A DNA stretch of 64,000 nucleotides. Source: Pelagibacteraceae bacterium AG-422-D23. GTDB lineage: Bacteria; Pseudomonadota; Alphaproteobacteria; Pelagibacterales; Pelagibacteraceae. The first letter of the stretch is position 1. Every line of letters starts with the position of its first letter. Below are positions 42,685 through 50,708 of the stretch, piece after piece. The stretch lies in NCBI GenBank assembly GCA_003213615.1, contig QCMQ01000001.1, forward strand, positions 186,001 through 250,000, in the 5' to 3' direction. The position numbers and the translations under genes are program-made. The notes below the pieces were generated by a model, which was given only the letters and a program-made list of their open reading frames with translations, was not told where the DNA came from and did no database searches.

Positions 42685-44247
42685 GTGATTAAAAAAGAAA
42701 TTTTAGATAAAACAAGTGCTTGGCCTTTCGTTGAAGCAAAAAAAATGCTTCGTGAGAGAAAATCATTTATTGATAAAAAAGGTAAAATTACTCTTCAAAC
42801 AGGATATGGTCCAAGTGGCCTTCCTCACATTGGTACATTTGGTGAAGTTGCAAGGACATCAATGATAGTTAATGCTTTAAAACAACTTACAGATCTACCA
42901 ACAGAGATAATTACTTTTTCTGATGATATGGATGGTTTAAGAAAAGTTCCTGATAATGTTCCTAATCAGGAATTACTAAATAAAAACCTACATAAACCAT
43001 TAACACAAGTTCCAGATCCATTTGAAAAATTTGCTAGTTTTGGAGAGCATAATAATGAAATGTTAAAAGATTTTTTAAACAGTTTTAATTTTAAATACAG
43101 TTTTAAAAGCTCAACATCTTTATACAAAGGTGGATTTTTTAACCCAACTTTAAAAATTATTTTAGAAAATTATGATGGTATAATGAACATTATACTTCCA
43201 ACTTTAGGCAAAGAACGTCAACAAACTTACTGCCCTTTTTTACCGATTTGTCCAGATACAGGTCATGTCCTCGAAATTCCAGTTATAGAAATTGATAAAA
43301 AAAATTCTAAAATAATTTTTGATAATAAAGGTAAAAAATTAGAATCCAGTATTTTGGATGGAAATTGTAAATTACAATGGAAAGTTGATTGGGCAATGAG
43401 ATGGTATGCTTTAGATATAGATTTTGAAATGTATGGAAAAGACCTTATTGAGAGTGCAATTTTATCGACCAAAATTATAAATTTAATAGGTAAAAAACAT
43501 CCATCTGGATTTGCTTATGAATTATTTCTTGATGAAAAAGGTGAAAAAATTTCAAAATCGAAAGGAAACGGTATTACTATTGACCAGTGGTTAAAATATG
43601 CGTCACCCGAAAGCTTATCTTTATATATGTATCAAAATCCAAAAAGAGCTAAAAAACTTTATAAAGAAATAGTGCCAAAAGCTGTGGATGAGTATCTTGA
43701 TAATATTGAAAAATCAAAAAAACAAACAGAACAACAATTAGTAATGAATCCTGTTTGGCATGTTCATAATGGAAACATTCCAAAAGAAGAAATGATAATG
43801 ACTTTTTCTATGCTATTGAATCTAGTTGAAACGAGTAATGCTGACAACAAGGATTTGTTATGGAAGTTTGTTAAAAAATATAAATCCAACATTCATGAAA
43901 AAAACTTTCCAATTTTTGATGCATTAGTTGGATATGCAATTAAATATTTTAATGATGTTATTAAGGCTCAAAAAAAATATAAAAATCCTTCAGAAAATGA
44001 AAAATTAGCTCTACAAGCTTTAGTTAAAACTTTAGAAAAATGTAATGATCAGATGTCTCCAGAGGACATACAAACATTAATTTATTCAACAGGTAAAGAG
44101 AATGGGTATGCAGAAAACCTTAGAGATTGGTTTAAGCTAATTTATGAAGTGGTATTTGGCGATGAAAATGGACCTAGAATGGGTTTTTTTATAAGTTTTT
44201 TTGGTGTTAACGAAACAAAAGAGTTGATAATTAGTAAATTGAAATAA
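42685..44247 (+). CDS. lysS: Class I lysyl-tRNA synthetase
   Basis: This enzyme charges tRNA-Lys but belongs to the archaeal-type class I family (LysRS1, often called lysK), not the class II enzyme of E. coli. The 520-residue protein has the HIGH-type motif SGLPHIGTFGE near 34-44 and the KMSKS-type motif KISKSKGNG near 289-297, with class I spacing. The start is GTG at 42685. Class I LysRS is the usual form in alphaproteobacteria. It shares one base with pyrD. Confidence 0.95.
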   Translation: MIKKEILDKTSAWPFVEAKKMLRERKSFIDKKGKITLQTGYGPSGLPHIGTFGEVARTSMIVNALKQLTDLPTEIITFSDDMDGLRKVPDNVPNQELLNKNLHKPLTQVPDPFEKFASFGEHNNEMLKDFLNSFNFKYSFKSSTSLYKGGFFNPTLKIILENYDGIMNIILPTLGKERQQTYCPFLPICPDTGHVLEIPVIEIDKKNSKIIFDNKGKKLESSILDGNCKLQWKVDWAMRWYALDIDFEMYGKDLIESAILSTKIINLIGKKHPSGFAYELFLDEKGEKISKSKGNGITIDQWLKYASPESLSLYMYQNPKRAKKLYKEIVPKAVDEYLDNIEKSKKQTEQQLVMNPVWHVHNGNIPKEEMIMTFSMLLNLVETSNADNKDLLWKFVKKYKSNIHEKNFPIFDALVGYAIKYFNDVIKAQKKYKNPSENEKLALQALVKTLEKCNDQMSPEDIQTLIYSTGKENGYAENLRDWFKLIYEVVFGDENGPRMGFFISFFGVNETKELIISKLK

Positions 44248-45299
44248 TGTATTCAAATTTAAGATCTTTAATATTTAAAATAGATCCTGAAAGAGCACAT
44301 TTTTTAGCAATTCAATCTCTTAAACTCAATTTAATTTCAAATATATTTGACGAAAACATAAATGATCCCATTTTAAAAACAAAATTATTTAATCAAGATC
44401 TTGATAATCCTATCGGTATTGCAGCAGGTTTTGATAAGAATGCAGAAGTATACAACCCTTTATTTAAGTTGGGTTTTGGATTTGTTGAGGTAGGTACAGT
44501 TACTCCATTAAAACAATATGGAAATGAAAAACCAAGAGTATTTAGATTGGTAGAAGATCAGGCATTAATTAATAGGTTAGGATTTAATAACCATGGATCA
44601 GATACAATATTAAATAGAATAAAATCTAACAAAAAACTAGGTGTACTAGGTGTAAATGTAGGTCCAAACAAAGATTCTAATGATAGATTGAATGATTATT
44701 TAATTGGATTAGAAAAATTTTCTGAAGTTGCAGATTATATTACAATTAATATTTCTTCACCAAATACTGAAAATCTTAGAAATTTTCATGAAGAGAATAA
44801 ATTAAAAGAGTTATTAAAATCTGTCTCAGAGAAAAAAAAACAATTAAAAACTGAAATTCCTATAGCTGTAAAGATTTCACCAGATATAAACGAAAATCAA
44901 ATTGAATTAATTTCAGAAATACTTTTAGAAAATGATATAAGTGCAATAATAATTTCAAATACATCTGAAAATTCTCGAGAAACACTTCAAAATATACAGA
45001 GACATCAAAAAGGAGGTTTATCTGGAAAGCCTATTGAAAAAAAATCAAATTTTTTAATAAGTAAATTTTACAATTTAATTAAAGGTAAAATTAAAATAAT
45101 TGGAGTAGGCGGCGTTGACTCTGGTAAAGCAGCTTATGATAAGTTTTTATTAGGAGCAGATTATGTTCAGCTGTATACCGGCATGGTATTTCAAGGACCC
45201 AATATTGCTGGCAGGATTAAAAAAGACCTAAAAGAATTACTAATAAGAGATGGTGTCAAAAATTTTACAGAAATTGTTGGAAATAAAACTGTTTCTTAA
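44247..45299 (+). CDS. pyrD: Dihydroorotate dehydrogenase (quinone), class 2
   Basis: PyrD oxidises dihydroorotate to orotate and passes electrons to ubiquinone at the membrane. The 350-residue protein has the class 2 N-terminal membrane-associating helix ([22 protein letters not shown]). [34 protein letters not shown] spans about 54-87, [11 protein letters not shown] is near 168, and the FMN-phosphate loop [11 protein letters not shown] is near 287. It starts on the last base of lysS. Confidence 0.97.
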   Translation: MYSNLRSLIFKIDPERAHFLAIQSLKLNLISNIFDENINDPILKTKLFNQDLDNPIGIAAGFDKNAEVYNPLFKLGFGFVEVGTVTPLKQYGNEKPRVFRLVEDQALINRLGFNNHGSDTILNRIKSNKKLGVLGVNVGPNKDSNDRLNDYLIGLEKFSEVADYITINISSPNTENLRNFHEENKLKELLKSVSEKKKQLKTEIPIAVKISPDINENQIELISEILLENDISAIIISNTSENSRETLQNIQRHQKGGLSGKPIEKKSNFLISKFYNLIKGKIKIIGVGGVDSGKAAYDKFLLGADYVQLYTGMVFQGPNIAGRIKKDLKELLIRDGVKNFTEIVGNKTVS

Positions 45300-45310
45300 A
45301 TGTATTAAAC

Positions 45311-45339
45311 TTGACGCCTTCAATATCTCCCCTTATATA
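45311..45339 (+). promoter_or_regulatory. Strong sigma-70 type promoter of rpmB
   Basis: TTGACG (45311-45316), exactly 17 bases, then TATATA (45334-45339), the best-matching promoter in the window. Only 12 bases separate the -10 element from the rpmB ATG, so the predicted leader is about 5-6 bases with no ribosome-binding site. Confidence 0.65.
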
Positions 45340-45351
45340 GGCACTGTTATT

Positions 45352-45663
45352 ATGTCAAAAAAATGTGAACTTACCGGTAAAATTCCTATGAAAGGTCATA
45401 ATGTTAGTCATGCTAATAACAAGACTAAAAGAAGATTTTTACCTAATCTTAAAAAAGTAAAATTTACAAGTGAGCTTACTGGAAGAAGTTTAAAACTTAC
45501 TGTAAGTAATTCAGGTGTAAGGTCAGTTGACAAAAAAGGTAGTTTTGATGAATTTTTAAAAACTGTAAAAAATAAAAATTTATCTCCTAGATTAAAAAAG
45601 TTAAAAAAAGTAGTTTTAATTAAATCCCCTTTTAAAAAGAAACCTGTAGCTAAATCAGCTTAA
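45352..45663 (+). CDS. rpmB: 50S ribosomal protein L28
   Basis: L28 is a 23S rRNA-binding ribosomal protein. From the ATG at 45352 it has 103 residues, starting [20 protein letters not shown], a standard L28 N-terminus. It continues with [20 protein letters not shown] and a basic tail. A longer reading starting inside pyrD is rejected because the promoter lies within it. The stop overlaps the next ATG by one base. Confidence 0.97.
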   Translation: MSKKCELTGKIPMKGHNVSHANNKTKRRFLPNLKKVKFTSELTGRSLKLTVSNSGVRSVDKKGSFDEFLKTVKNKNLSPRLKKLKKVVLIKSPFKKKPVAKSA

Positions 45664-46217
45664 TGAACAAATTATTTATCACCCTGTCTATAATGATGGG
45701 GATTGTTGTACTATCTTCTAATTATCTAGTTCAGTTCCCAATAAACTATTTTGGATTAAATGAGATTTTAACTTATGGAGCTTTTAGTTACCCTATAGCT
45801 TTTTTAATAACAGATTTAGCAAATAGGTCGTATGGAAAATTATTAGCAAGACAAATTGTATATTTGGGTTTTTTAATAGGAATTATATTTACATTGTTAT
45901 TCTCAACTGATTTTGCAGATTTAATCTCTGTTAGAATTGCAATAGGATCAGGAGTAGCTTTTATTGCCGCTCAATTGTTAGATATTCAAATTTTTGATCA
46001 ATTAAGAAAAAAAGAGTGGTTTGTAGCTCCGCTTACTTCATCATTGATTGGATCAACAGTCGACACATTTTTATTTTTCTCAATATCATTTTATGGAACA
46101 GGAGTTCCTTGGGTAACTTTATCTCTAGGAGATTTAGCAGTAAAAGTTTTAGTTGCTCTAATGATGTTGATACCATTTAGGATGTTATTGAAAATTATTA
46201 AACCGATTAAAGTTTAA
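45663..46217 (+). CDS. yhhQ: Queuosine precursor transporter (YhhQ/VUT family)
   Basis: This 184-residue protein has five to six hydrophobic segments and the family signatures YPIAFLITDLANRSYG near 43-58, QLLDIQIFDQLRKK near 103-116 and a conserved STVDTFLFF near 132. YhhQ imports the queuosine precursor preQ0/preQ1 across the inner membrane. It is coupled to rpmB by a one-base overlap. Its TAA shares the TTAA at 46214-46217 with the stop of the convergent agmatinase-like gene. Confidence 0.85.
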   Translation: MNKLFITLSIMMGIVVLSSNYLVQFPINYFGLNEILTYGAFSYPIAFLITDLANRSYGKLLARQIVYLGFLIGIIFTLLFSTDFADLISVRIAIGSGVAFIAAQLLDIQIFDQLRKKEWFVAPLTSSLIGSTVDTFLFFSISFYGTGVPWVTLSLGDLAVKVLVALMMLIPFRMLLKIIKPIKV

Positions 46218-47137
46218 TATAAAAATTTATAAGATAAAATTTTATAAGCTAATTTTGCAACAAGAAAATTATAAGAATTAAATCCTTTGATTGGAGAAAG
46301 CTCATTAATATCCGCACCGACAATTTTTGAGTTTTTAGCTGCAATTCTAATTATATCTAATGTTTCGTCCCACAGCAGTCCTCCTGGTTCAGGTGTACCA
46401 GTTGCAGGCATAATACTTGAATCTAGTCCATCTACGTCAAATGTAAGATAAACAGTTTTATTTTTAATCAGTTTTTTAAATTTTGATAAATTCCATTTTT
46501 TTTTATCTTTAGCCCAAAAAATACTTATTCTAGAAGAATTATTCTTTAAAAATGGGATTTCACTTTCCGAAATGTTTCTTATACCAAATGAAATTAACGA
46601 AACATTTTTATAATCCAAACACCTTCTAATTGCTGAGGCATGTGAAAATTTTTCTCCATTATAGCTTTGACGTAAATCTGCATGAGCATCAAAATGTAAG
46701 AGACAAATATTTTTATATTTTTTTATAAAAGGAACAATACATCCAGGAGTTATTGAATGCTCCCCACCTAAAGTCAATGGGAAAAGTTTTTTATCTAATA
46801 TCTCTTTATTAATTTTTGAGATTTTATTCAGGGCTTTTTTAATATTTTTGTCTATTTTAAAGGGTTTTAAAGTTTTTATACCTATTTTCTTATAAGGTTC
46901 GCAGTTAAGTTCTTCATCATATAGCTCAACTTGATGAGATGCTTTTATAATTTCTTTAGGTCCATTTCTTGTTCCCCCCCCATAACTGACAGTTTTTTCT
47001 AAACCAAATGGAACAATTACAGCTTTTTCTTTAAAGCTAAATTTATTATCAATTCCTAAAAATCCGTTTTTATTTGAGAGATATTTCAATTTTATTCGAA
47101 AATTTTTGTATAGTTTTTTCTTGTTCTGTTTTTCCAC
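46214..47137 (-). CDS. speB: Agmatinase/ureohydrolase family protein
   Basis: This ureohydrolase has up to 307 residues and the complete dimanganese site of the arginase/agmatinase family: GGEHSITPG near 123-131, HFDAHADLR near 147-155 and TFDVDGLDSSIMPATGTPEPGG near 227-248. Agmatinase would make putrescine and urea. A guanidinobutyrase or other guanidino substrate is also possible, because a decarboxylase able to make a diamine directly lies in the same operon. The GTG start at 47137 overlaps the upstream gene by 46 bases; a TTG at 47089, just past that gene's stop, is an alternative. Confidence 0.85.
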   Translation of the reverse strand: MEKQNKKKLYKNFRIKLKYLSNKNGFLGIDNKFSFKEKAVIVPFGLEKTVSYGGGTRNGPKEIIKASHQVELYDEELNCEPYKKIGIKTLKPFKIDKNIKKALNKISKINKEILDKKLFPLTLGGEHSITPGCIVPFIKKYKNICLLHFDAHADLRQSYNGEKFSHASAIRRCLDYKNVSLISFGIRNISESEIPFLKNNSSRISIFWAKDKKKWNLSKFKKLIKNKTVYLTFDVDGLDSSIMPATGTPEPGGLLWDETLDIIRIAAKNSKIVGADINELSPIKGFNSYNFLVAKLAYKILSYKFLY

Positions 47138-48135
47138 TCACCTTTATGATAAGCATCACTAGCAATTAATGGCAAAACACTAGTTGCTTCTGCAAACACC
47201 ATCTGTTCTTTCATAATATCTACTTTTCCCCATGAACTTGCTTCTTTTAATGTAGAGCTGCTGCAAGCACCGTCTCTACTATCAGCAACAGTAATTTGTA
47301 CAGCATATTTATGCATATCAACATCTTTTCCTAATAGTTCAGCGCAAATAACAGTATCTTGAATAAAGTTTTTAGGTACACCACCACCAATCATAAATAA
47401 TCCAGAACCTTTAGATTTGATTTTAATTTCTGTTAGTTCTCTAAATTCTCTAACGGAGTCTATTGTCATATGTTTTTTTGGATTTTGCTCTTGATGCATA
47501 ACTAACCCAAATCCTGCGCTTGAATCGGTAAAAGCAGGGCAGAAGATAGGAACATTGTTGTCAAAAGCGGTTTCAATTAAAGAGTCTTTTTTCTTTGAGT
47601 TATTTTTTAAATATTTTCCCATTTCATAAATGAACTCTCTAGAAGTATAGCTTCTCGCTTCTAAGTTATTTGCGATTTCACATATGATTTTATCACACAT
47701 TTGAAGCTCTTCTTCATCTATGTAGGTATCGTAAATTCTATCTATATAGTTATTCCTCAGCTCAGTATCATCTTGAAATTGTGAACCTTGATAATGTTTA
47801 AATCCAAGAGCTTCAAAAAAATCCATATCAACTATAGAGGCACCTGTTGCAACGATTGCATCTACCATATTATATTTAACTAAATCTTTATAAATATTCA
47901 TGCATCCAGCTGCGGAGGTAGAACCAGCTAAAGTAAGAAAAATTGTACAATCTTTATCTTTAAGCATCTCGTTATAAATATTAGCAGCATTTGCTGTTTC
48001 TCTAGAAACAAATGACATTTTTTCCATTGAGGATATAATTTTTCTACTATCAAAAGAAGTTATATCGATGTGCTCAACAGGATTTTTTAAGAAATCTCTT
48101 TTACTGTTATGACCTGGATTTTTTTGACCTGACAT
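47092..48135 (-). CDS. Deoxyhypusine-synthase-like enzyme of a polyamine operon
   Basis: This 347-residue protein belongs to the deoxyhypusine synthase family. FLTLAGSTSAAGC near 66-78 and VDAIVATGASIVDMDFFEALG near 91-111 are NAD- and substrate-binding segments, and GGGVPKNF with Lys255 matches the active-site lysine region (GGGxxK) of the family. EASSWGKVD near the end is also typical. Bacteria lack the eIF5A target, so the real reaction is probably an aminobutyl transfer to a small polyamine, for example homospermidine formation. The ATG overlaps the decarboxylase stop by one base (TAATG). Confidence 0.85.
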   Translation of the reverse strand: MSGQKNPGHNSKRDFLKNPVEHIDITSFDSRKIISSMEKMSFVSRETANAANIYNEMLKDKDCTIFLTLAGSTSAAGCMNIYKDLVKYNMVDAIVATGASIVDMDFFEALGFKHYQGSQFQDDTELRNNYIDRIYDTYIDEEELQMCDKIICEIANNLEARSYTSREFIYEMGKYLKNNSKKKDSLIETAFDNNVPIFCPAFTDSSAGFGLVMHQEQNPKKHMTIDSVREFRELTEIKIKSKGSGLFMIGGGVPKNFIQDTVICAELLGKDVDMHKYAVQITVADSRDGACSSSTLKEASSWGKVDIMKEQMVFAEATSVLPLIASDAYHKGEWKNRTRKNYTKIFE

Positions 48136-49319
48136 TAAGCTACCATGTTAGCTTTGTTAATGTCTTTATCATACATTGTCATTATTGGATTATCTTCAAC
48201 TTCGTAAATTTCATTTGAGTAATAACCATTAAACTGAGTTCTAAATGTCAATCCATATGCTCCAAGTTGACCAAGTTCAATATAATCGTTTTCTTTAATA
48301 TTATTTGGAAGCAAAAAAGGACCTTTCATATAATCCATGCTATCACATGTAGGTCCAAAGAAATCAAAAGCAGTTAATTTTTTTGAAATTATTTTATTAG
48401 AATTTTCTTTAACCATTCTAGATGGGAATACAATGTTTGGTGTACCTGCATCAAAAAGAGTACCATAGGTACCATCATTAATATAAAGCTTTTGTTTTTT
48501 CCTTAAATTAACCCTTACAATTGTTGAGCCACTCTCCGCAACTATAGCTCTGCCAGGCTCACAAATAATTTCAGGAAGTTTTTCAAGCTTTAAATTTTCT
48601 AAACTCTTATTTATTTCATTAAAATAACTATCTAAAGATTGCGGAATTAAGTCAGGATAGATTGTGGGGAAACCTCCACCTACATTAATGTAATGTGGAA
48701 TAATTTTTGTCTTTTTAATTATATTTCCAATTTCACTAATTCCTTTTGCATAAGAAATTGGATGCATACATTGTGAACCAACGTGAAAACTTAAACCAAT
48801 CTTTTTAGCATGTTGTTTTACAAGCCTTAACAAACCTATTGCTTCAGATGTTAAAGCACCAAATTTTTTTGATAAATCAATTTCTGCATGTTCATTTGAA
48901 ACAGCAACTCTTACGAATAATTCTAAATCTTTAGCGTTATTTGTACTTTCAATTATTTTAATCAGCTCATCTTTAGTATCTAATGAAAATGTTTTTACAC
49001 CATAATTAAAATATGCTTCTTTTATACTTTCTCTGCTTTTAACAGTATGCATATAAGAGCATTTAGCTGTATTGCTAAAAGTTCTAATATTTTTAATTTC
49101 CTCAATTGATGCAACATCAAATTGTTCAACTCCACTTTCTATGATTGTTTTGATTACTTCAGGGTGTGGATTAGTTTTGACTGCATATAAAATTTTTCCT
49201 GGAAATTTGTTTAGGAAAAATTTAACAGCAGATTTTACAGAATTTTTTCTTATACAGTAAACTGGTTTTTCAGGTTTCAGCTGATTAACTAATTCTTCAA
49301 CTGATTTAAATTTTTGCAT
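48135..49319 (-). CDS. speC: Ornithine/lysine decarboxylase, alanine-racemase fold
   Basis: This PLP-dependent decarboxylase of fold type III has 394 residues from the ATG at 49319. PLP lysine Lys48 lies in LYAVKTNPHP, HVGSQCMHP near 198 and YINVGGGFP near 222 are family motifs, EPGRAIVAESG near 265 binds phosphate, and GPTCDSMDY near 328-336 holds the conserved active-site Cys and Asp. It should form putrescine or cadaverine. The start is fixed by GGAGG eight bases upstream; an extension to 49427 would pass through a hydrophobic run in the leader and is rejected. It is first in the operon with the DHS-like and agmatinase-like genes. The symbol is by function; the fold differs from E. coli SpeC. 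Confidence 0.9.
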   Translation of the reverse strand: MQKFKSVEELVNQLKPEKPVYCIRKNSVKSAVKFFLNKFPGKILYAVKTNPHPEVIKTIIESGVEQFDVASIEEIKNIRTFSNTAKCSYMHTVKSRESIKEAYFNYGVKTFSLDTKDELIKIIESTNNAKDLELFVRVAVSNEHAEIDLSKKFGALTSEAIGLLRLVKQHAKKIGLSFHVGSQCMHPISYAKGISEIGNIIKKTKIIPHYINVGGGFPTIYPDLIPQSLDSYFNEINKSLENLKLEKLPEIICEPGRAIVAESGSTIVRVNLRKKQKLYINDGTYGTLFDAGTPNIVFPSRMVKENSNKIISKKLTAFDFFGPTCDSMDYMKGPFLLPNNIKENDYIELGQLGAYGLTFRTQFNGYYSNEIYEVEDNPIMTMYDKDINKANMVA

Positions 49320-49327
49320 TTTAAATG

Positions 49328-49332
49328 CCTCC
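49328..49332 (-). promoter_or_regulatory. Full GGAGG ribosome-binding site of speC
   Basis: GGAGG on the minus strand eight bases before the ATG at 49319. It is the strongest Shine-Dalgarno I noticed in the window and decides the start codon. Confidence 0.75.
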
Positions 49333-49386
49333 AAAAAAAATTTAATAAAAAAAAGTCTTTTTAAAAAAAACTTTAATATTTTTTGG

Positions 49387-49414
49387 CATATAAAGTAAAC
49401 AGCACTAAAGTAAA
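49387..49414 (-). promoter_or_regulatory. Possible promoter of the speC operon
   Basis: On the minus strand TTTACT (49414-49409), 16 bases, then TATATG (49392-49387). A start near 49380 would give a leader of about 60 bases consisting mainly of U and A runs and ending in the GGAGG site. Confidence 0.35.
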
Positions 49415-49452
49415 GCAAATAATTCAAGCCAGAAATGCGTAAAATTCATATA

Positions 49453-49481
49453 TTGTAATATCTTGCTGAGACCCCATATAA
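49453..49481 (+). promoter_or_regulatory. Possible promoter of regA
   Basis: TTGTAA (49453-49458), 17 bases, then ATATAA (49476-49481). The predicted start near 49488 coincides with the ATG at 49487, which would make the mRNA leaderless. The hexamers are moderate matches in AT-rich DNA. Confidence 0.35.
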
Positions 49482-49486
49482 GGGTC

Positions 49487-50050
49487 ATGAAAGAAGAAGC
49501 AAAACTACAGAATCTTAGTGATTTTGAGAATAAGTCATTATTAATTGTGGATGACGATAATCCTTTCCGTGAGCGTTTAGCAAGAGCGATGGAAAAAAAA
49601 GGATTTGAGGTATTTCAAGCTGAGAGTGTACAAAAGGGAGTTGAATCTGTAAAAACTAAAAAACCTGGTTTTGCTGTTGTAGACTTAAGACTTGCTGATG
49701 GTAATGGACTTGAAGTTGTAAAAGAAATTCAGTCTTCAAATAGTGATAGTAGAATTATCATGTTAACTGGTTATGGAAATATTCCAACGGCAGTAGCAGC
49801 AATTAAAGAAGGTGCTATAGATTATTTAGCTAAACCTGCTGATGCAGAAGATGTAGAGAAAGCATTATTGGCAGATCCTTCAAAAAAAGCAGCCCCACCT
49901 GAAAACCCCATGTCGGCTGACAGAGTTAAGTGGGAACATATACATAGAGTTTTTGAGCTATGTAATAGGAATGTTTCAGAAACAGCCAGAAGACTTAAAA
50001 TGCACAGAAGAACTCTTCAAAGAATTCTTTCTAAAAGATCACCTAGATAA
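49487..50050 (+). CDS. regA: RegA/ActR/PrrA-type response regulator
   Basis: This 187-residue response regulator (from the ATG at 49487) has a receiver domain with LLIVDDDNPFRERLARAMEKKGF near 18-40 and phosphoacceptor Asp66 in VVDLRLADGNG. A proline-rich hinge (SKKAAPPENPMS) leads to a Fis-type helix-turn-helix (NVSETARRLKMHRRTLQRIL). This matches RegA/PrrA/ActR, a global redox regulator of alphaproteobacteria. The usual partner kinase RegB/PrrB is not adjacent. An upstream TTG at 49463 in frame is possible but has no ribosome-binding site. The 3' end overlaps convergent bioY by 8 bases. Confidence 0.93.
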   Translation: MKEEAKLQNLSDFENKSLLIVDDDNPFRERLARAMEKKGFEVFQAESVQKGVESVKTKKPGFAVVDLRLADGNGLEVVKEIQSSNSDSRIIMLTGYGNIPTAVAAIKEGAIDYLAKPADAEDVEKALLADPSKKAAPPENPMSADRVKWEHIHRVFELCNRNVSETARRLKMHRRTLQRILSKRSPR

Positions 50051-50594
50051 ATTTTTTAATTTTAATTATTTGCTTAGTCAAAAGAGCTAAAAGCATGATT
50101 TTAAAAATTTCAGCTAATAGAAATGGTTTTGCACCTAAAGCAAAAATTGGCTTATCCCATCCAATCAATGTTCCAAGCCAAATTAGACCCAAAATATAGA
50201 TTGTTGAAGTTGCGATAATTAACTTAAATAAAACAACGAAAAAATTATCATCAATCTTTATTTTAGAAGCTAAGTAACAAGCCGTTAAAAAACCAATTAA
50301 GTAACCCATAGTTGGTCCTGTAAAATAAACTAATCCAACACCTTTTTCAGGAGAATTTGAAAATACAGGAAGTCCTGCAATTCCTTCAATTAAATATAGA
50401 CCAATTGTAGCTAGTGCAATTTTATGTCCTAAACTTATTCCTAAAAATAATACAACAAATGTTTGCATAGTCATGGGAACTGGATAGAAAGGAATTTTGA
50501 TCTTTGCTGATATAGTTAGTGCTATTGAACCAAGAACAATAACAACCAGAGATTTAAATAGTTTAGCTTGCGTGAGATTTTTTGTTAATTCCAT
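50043..50594 (-). CDS. bioY: Biotin transporter BioY
   Basis: BioY is the substrate-binding membrane subunit of the biotin ECF transporter. The 183-residue protein has about six hydrophobic helices and the signatures IPFYPVPMTMQTFVVLFLG near 33-51 and VYFTGPTMGYLIGFLTA near 88-104. No BioM or BioN genes are adjacent, so it may act alone or with energy-coupling proteins encoded elsewhere. It stands as a single gene between regA (8-base 3' overlap) and polA. Confidence 0.93.
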   Translation of the reverse strand: MELTKNLTQAKLFKSLVVIVLGSIALTISAKIKIPFYPVPMTMQTFVVLFLGISLGHKIALATIGLYLIEGIAGLPVFSNSPEKGVGLVYFTGPTMGYLIGFLTACYLASKIKIDDNFFVVLFKLIIATSTIYILGLIWLGTLIGWDKPIFALGAKPFLLAEIFKIMLLALLTKQIIKIKKFI

Positions 50595-50687
50595 TGTTAA
50601 ATAATACTCAAAATATAAAAAATAATCTACTTATAATTGTTATAATAATTGAAAGTAAATTTTTTTATATACAGAATATTTTATCAT

Positions 50688-50693
50688 TATAAT
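50688..50693 (+). promoter_or_regulatory. Consensus -10 element before polA
   Basis: TATAAT at 50688-50693 is a perfect -10 hexamer 15 bases before the polA ATG, so the leader would be about 8-9 bases. No good -35 hexamer is visible at 16-18 bases upstream, and the region 50595-50708 is almost entirely A and T. Confidence 0.3.
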
Positions 50694-50708
50694 ATTTAAT
50701 AATACTTC

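Noticed and set aside
45250-45351. N-terminal extension of L28 overlapping pyrD
   Set aside because: The extension contains the rpmB promoter, and the usual L28 start is MSKKCELTG at 45352.
49320-49380. speF-type or other structured leader before the decarboxylase
   Set aside because: The predicted leader is short and made of U and A runs with no stable stem; no known motif was recognised.
49320-49427. N-terminal extension of the decarboxylase
   Set aside because: A GGAGG site fixes the start at 49319; the extension is U/A-run leader that only by chance stays open.
49478-49488. ATAAGGGTCAT shared by the atp promoter spacer (23000-23010) and the regA start region as a common operator
   Set aside because: A single 11-base match between two AT-rich intergenic regions is not clearly beyond chance, and it overlaps a -10 element and the start codon in one case but only a spacer in the other.
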